From Pontibacter litorisediminis (GTDB taxonomy: Bacteria > Bacteroidota > Bacteroidia > Cytophagales > Hymenobacteraceae): a stretch of 64,000 bases of DNA. The stretch spans positions 1 through 64,000 of the forward strand of contig NZ_JARDUA010000011.1 in NCBI RefSeq assembly GCF_029360645.1, written 5' to 3'. Numbering within the stretch: position 1 is the stretch's first letter; each line of letters opens with the position of its first letter. The notes beneath the pieces are model-generated. The model had not been told where the DNA came from and did not search any database. It saw only the letters and a program-made list of their open reading frames with translations. This document shows, one piece after another, positions 62,746-64,000 of this stretch. The position numbers and the translations under genes are program-made.

Positions 62746-63573
62746 TTATAGCTCCTCATCTATTTCTTCTCCTATTTTATCAAGATATGCTTGTAAGTTT
62801 ATTGCAGGAACTGTACCTATTGCCTGCTGCAAGTAGCGAGTTAGCTGCATATAAAATGTTACAAATGAATTTTCAGATTTACTGAATTTCAACTCTTTAA
62901 AAGTTCTGCGGATATAATACTCCTGGTAACGTTTATCAAAGTCTTCTTCCTTTGTACTTTCTTCTCCCTCATAGTCAACAAAGAAACTTCCGTAATCTGC
63001 TATACAACCAATATCTATACCTTTGAATCCACTATGCCTTCTCAAGTGTGCTTCAATGGTATTATTATTGTCACGACTAAATGTATTGGTACTGGTTAAT
63101 ATACCACCTATAATCTTTGTAAGTGGTCTAGCCTTAATTTGGACACCAGAATTTATCATTGATGTAGATGTCCTCTTCAATTTTCTTACACTTTCAACTT
63201 TTTCACTAGCATATTCTATATAGCTTTTACTTCCTACATTACCTTTTATATCAGGCTTAACTTCGAAAACTGCATAAACTCCTTCAGCTGGTATGTAGTG
63301 AAAACCATTCTGAGTGAAAATAAAGGGAGTAAACCAATTGTCATAGATAACAATGTCCATTTGATGGCTTGTATTGCCCTCATGATCAATTACTATAGCT
63401 TTATCTACACTGTACCTATTAGGCAGATAATTCCTCAACCATTCAATCCAAGCATTTTCTAATGAATCCCCTTTAGAACCTGGATGTGTTATAAATTGTC
63501 GATTAGTACTTAGCTGGGCCTCCATTTGATGCTGCATGCCTTCAAACAGCAGGCGTAAATCGATTTTAGTCAT
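62746..63573 (-). CDS. DUF6602-like protein with PD-(D/E)XK nuclease motif
   Basis: 275 residues. The order E39 (in GDSLENAWIEWLRNYLP), D73 (in QMDIVIYDN) and E104-x-K106 (in YAVFEVKPD) fits the catalytic set of the PD-(D/E)XK nuclease superfamily, and the surrounding text resembles DUF6602. The rest of the chain is mixed helix/strand with no membrane segment. Its ATG lies inside the last codons of the upstream JAB gene (8-bp overlap ATGACTAA), so the two are surely coupled. The likely role is a nucleic-acid-cutting partner in a defence operon, but target and trigger are unknown. Confidence 0.75.
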   Translation of the reverse strand: MTKIDLRLLFEGMQHQMEAQLSTNRQFITHPGSKGDSLENAWIEWLRNYLPNRYSVDKAIVIDHEGNTSHQMDIVIYDNWFTPFIFTQNGFHYIPAEGVYAVFEVKPDIKGNVGSKSYIEYASEKVESVRKLKRTSTSMINSGVQIKARPLTKIIGGILTSTNTFSRDNNNTIEAHLRRHSGFKGIDIGCIADYGSFFVDYEGEESTKEEDFDKRYQEYYIRRTFKELKFSKSENSFVTFYMQLTRYLQQAIGTVPAINLQAYLDKIGEEIDEEL

Positions 63574-64000
63574 AAAGGATTAAATTTTTGCTGTCGTAAT
63601 AGTAAAAGCTATAATCGTTCAGCTCTTGACTTGTTACACTTAAAATTAAAAGTACTGGGTTTTTGATTTGTACAGTTTGACATTCTGCAATCTGTATCAT
63701 TGCCATCAAATCAGTCTGGCTATACTTTGTAGAGCTACTTGGATGTGTATGCCATTCACCTACATAATACTGATTCTTTTCTAGAAAAGCATTCTCAAAT
63801 TCTTCAACTACACCATCAGTACTTCTCTCAAATATACTGGAGTACCCCTTATACTTTTTGGGTAGTATAAAGTCTTCTATAAATAAAGCTTCTAGGCTTT
63901 CTGAGTATCTGCCAATTAGGAAACCTCCAAACTCGTTTGGGAAGTGCTTCTTTCCTATAGTGGCTAATCTATTTATAAGTTCTTCTTCAATAATTAATTC
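63566..64000 (-). CDS. JAB/MPN (JAMM) metallopeptidase, 5' end beyond window
   Basis: The frame is open from the window edge to the TAA at 63566-63568, 144 residues so far. It has the full JAMM signature: Glu in NEFGGFLIG, then H-x-H-x7-S-x2-D in GEWHTHPSSSTKYSQTD. JAB peptidases of this kind remove ubiquitin-like modifiers or free conjugated proteins, as Cap3 does in type II CBASS and BilD in the Bil system. The next gene overlaps it by 8 bp. An E1/E2 or a nucleotide cyclase would be expected just beyond base 64000 if this is such a system; that cannot be seen. Confidence 0.88.
   Translation of the reverse strand, partial: ELIIEEELINRLATIGKKHFPNEFGGFLIGRYSESLEALFIEDFILPKKYKGYSSIFERSTDGVVEEFENAFLEKNQYYVGEWHTHPSSSTKYSQTDLMAMIQIAECQTVQIKNPVLLILSVTSQELNDYSFYYYDSKNLILYD

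Noticed and set aside
1-64000. CRISPR arrays, tRNA and rRNA genes
   Set aside because: No regular spaced direct repeats, no cloverleaf with a T-arm-like GGTTCRA, and no rRNA sequence was recognised by eye; a tRNA or Rfam scan could change this.

Overview
The window looks like a chromosome segment from a member of the Bacteroidota, most likely Cytophagales/Hymenobacteraceae and Pontibacter-like. The basis is the gliding genes gldB, gldD and gldE, a protein with a type IX secretion (T9SS) type A tail, tiny Bacteroidota-type ribosomal proteins (bTHX and an AURKAIP1/COX24-type peptide), TAnnTTTG promoter elements, and fairly GC-rich housekeeping genes. The genus is an inference. The 7-mer AAGTATA/TATACTT is strikingly over-represented throughout, inside and between genes.

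Layout. 0.2-4 kb: hemH, era, der. 4-5.2 kb: four tandem small acidic lipoproteins. 5.2-12 kb: uncharacterised genes, murQ with a sugar kinase (muropeptide recycling), a cytochrome b5 domain, and a degenerate arginase-fold protein. 12-20.5 kb: fatty-acid degradation (fadD, a MarR regulator, a fadN-type fusion, thiolase, acyl-CoA dehydrogenase), with a four-helix-bundle gene lodged between thiolase and dehydrogenase. 20.6-26 kb: a glycosyltransferase, a secreted protein, a serine hydrolase, two AT-rich membrane-protein genes separated by cassette-like GCCAAC palindromes, and a thioesterase. 26.2-26.4 kb: a cobalamin riboswitch with no recognisable B12 gene after it. 26.4-38 kb: recG, then mutY-ssb-gldE-gldD on the minus strand facing HU-TPR-AURKAIP1-rng on the plus strand, then an outer-membrane barrel and gldB. 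38-46 kb: a glycosyltransferase, a Spy-like protein, nth, an ECF sigma factor with a small overlapping partner, a truncated haemoglobin, bTHX and a T9SS cargo. 45.5-58.3 kb: uvrA, tpiA, a DUF6150-like protein, prmA, a 1587-residue secreted protein, plsY and an M20 dipeptidase. 58.3-60.6 kb: three tandem outer-membrane barrels.

From about 61.74 kb to the end the DNA turns AT-rich. comM/yifB is cut just upstream of its Walker A motif, so the N-terminal half is missing at the boundary. The AT-rich DNA carries a minus-strand cluster read toward comM: a JAB/JAMM isopeptidase (5' end outside the window), an overlapping gene whose product has a PD-(D/E)XK nuclease-like motif set, and an unknown 188-residue protein. 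This is the best candidate for an undescribed system: a genomic island in comM carrying a possible defence module that couples ubiquitin-like deconjugation to a nuclease. The genes that would settle it lie beyond base 64000.

Other points of interest are the orphan cobalamin riboswitch, the AAGTATA motif (a possible uptake or architecture signal), a roughly 350-bp dispersed intergenic repeat present twice, inverted repeats around the four-helix-bundle gene, and 11-residue repeats in the lipoprotein array. No rRNA, tRNA or CRISPR array was seen.
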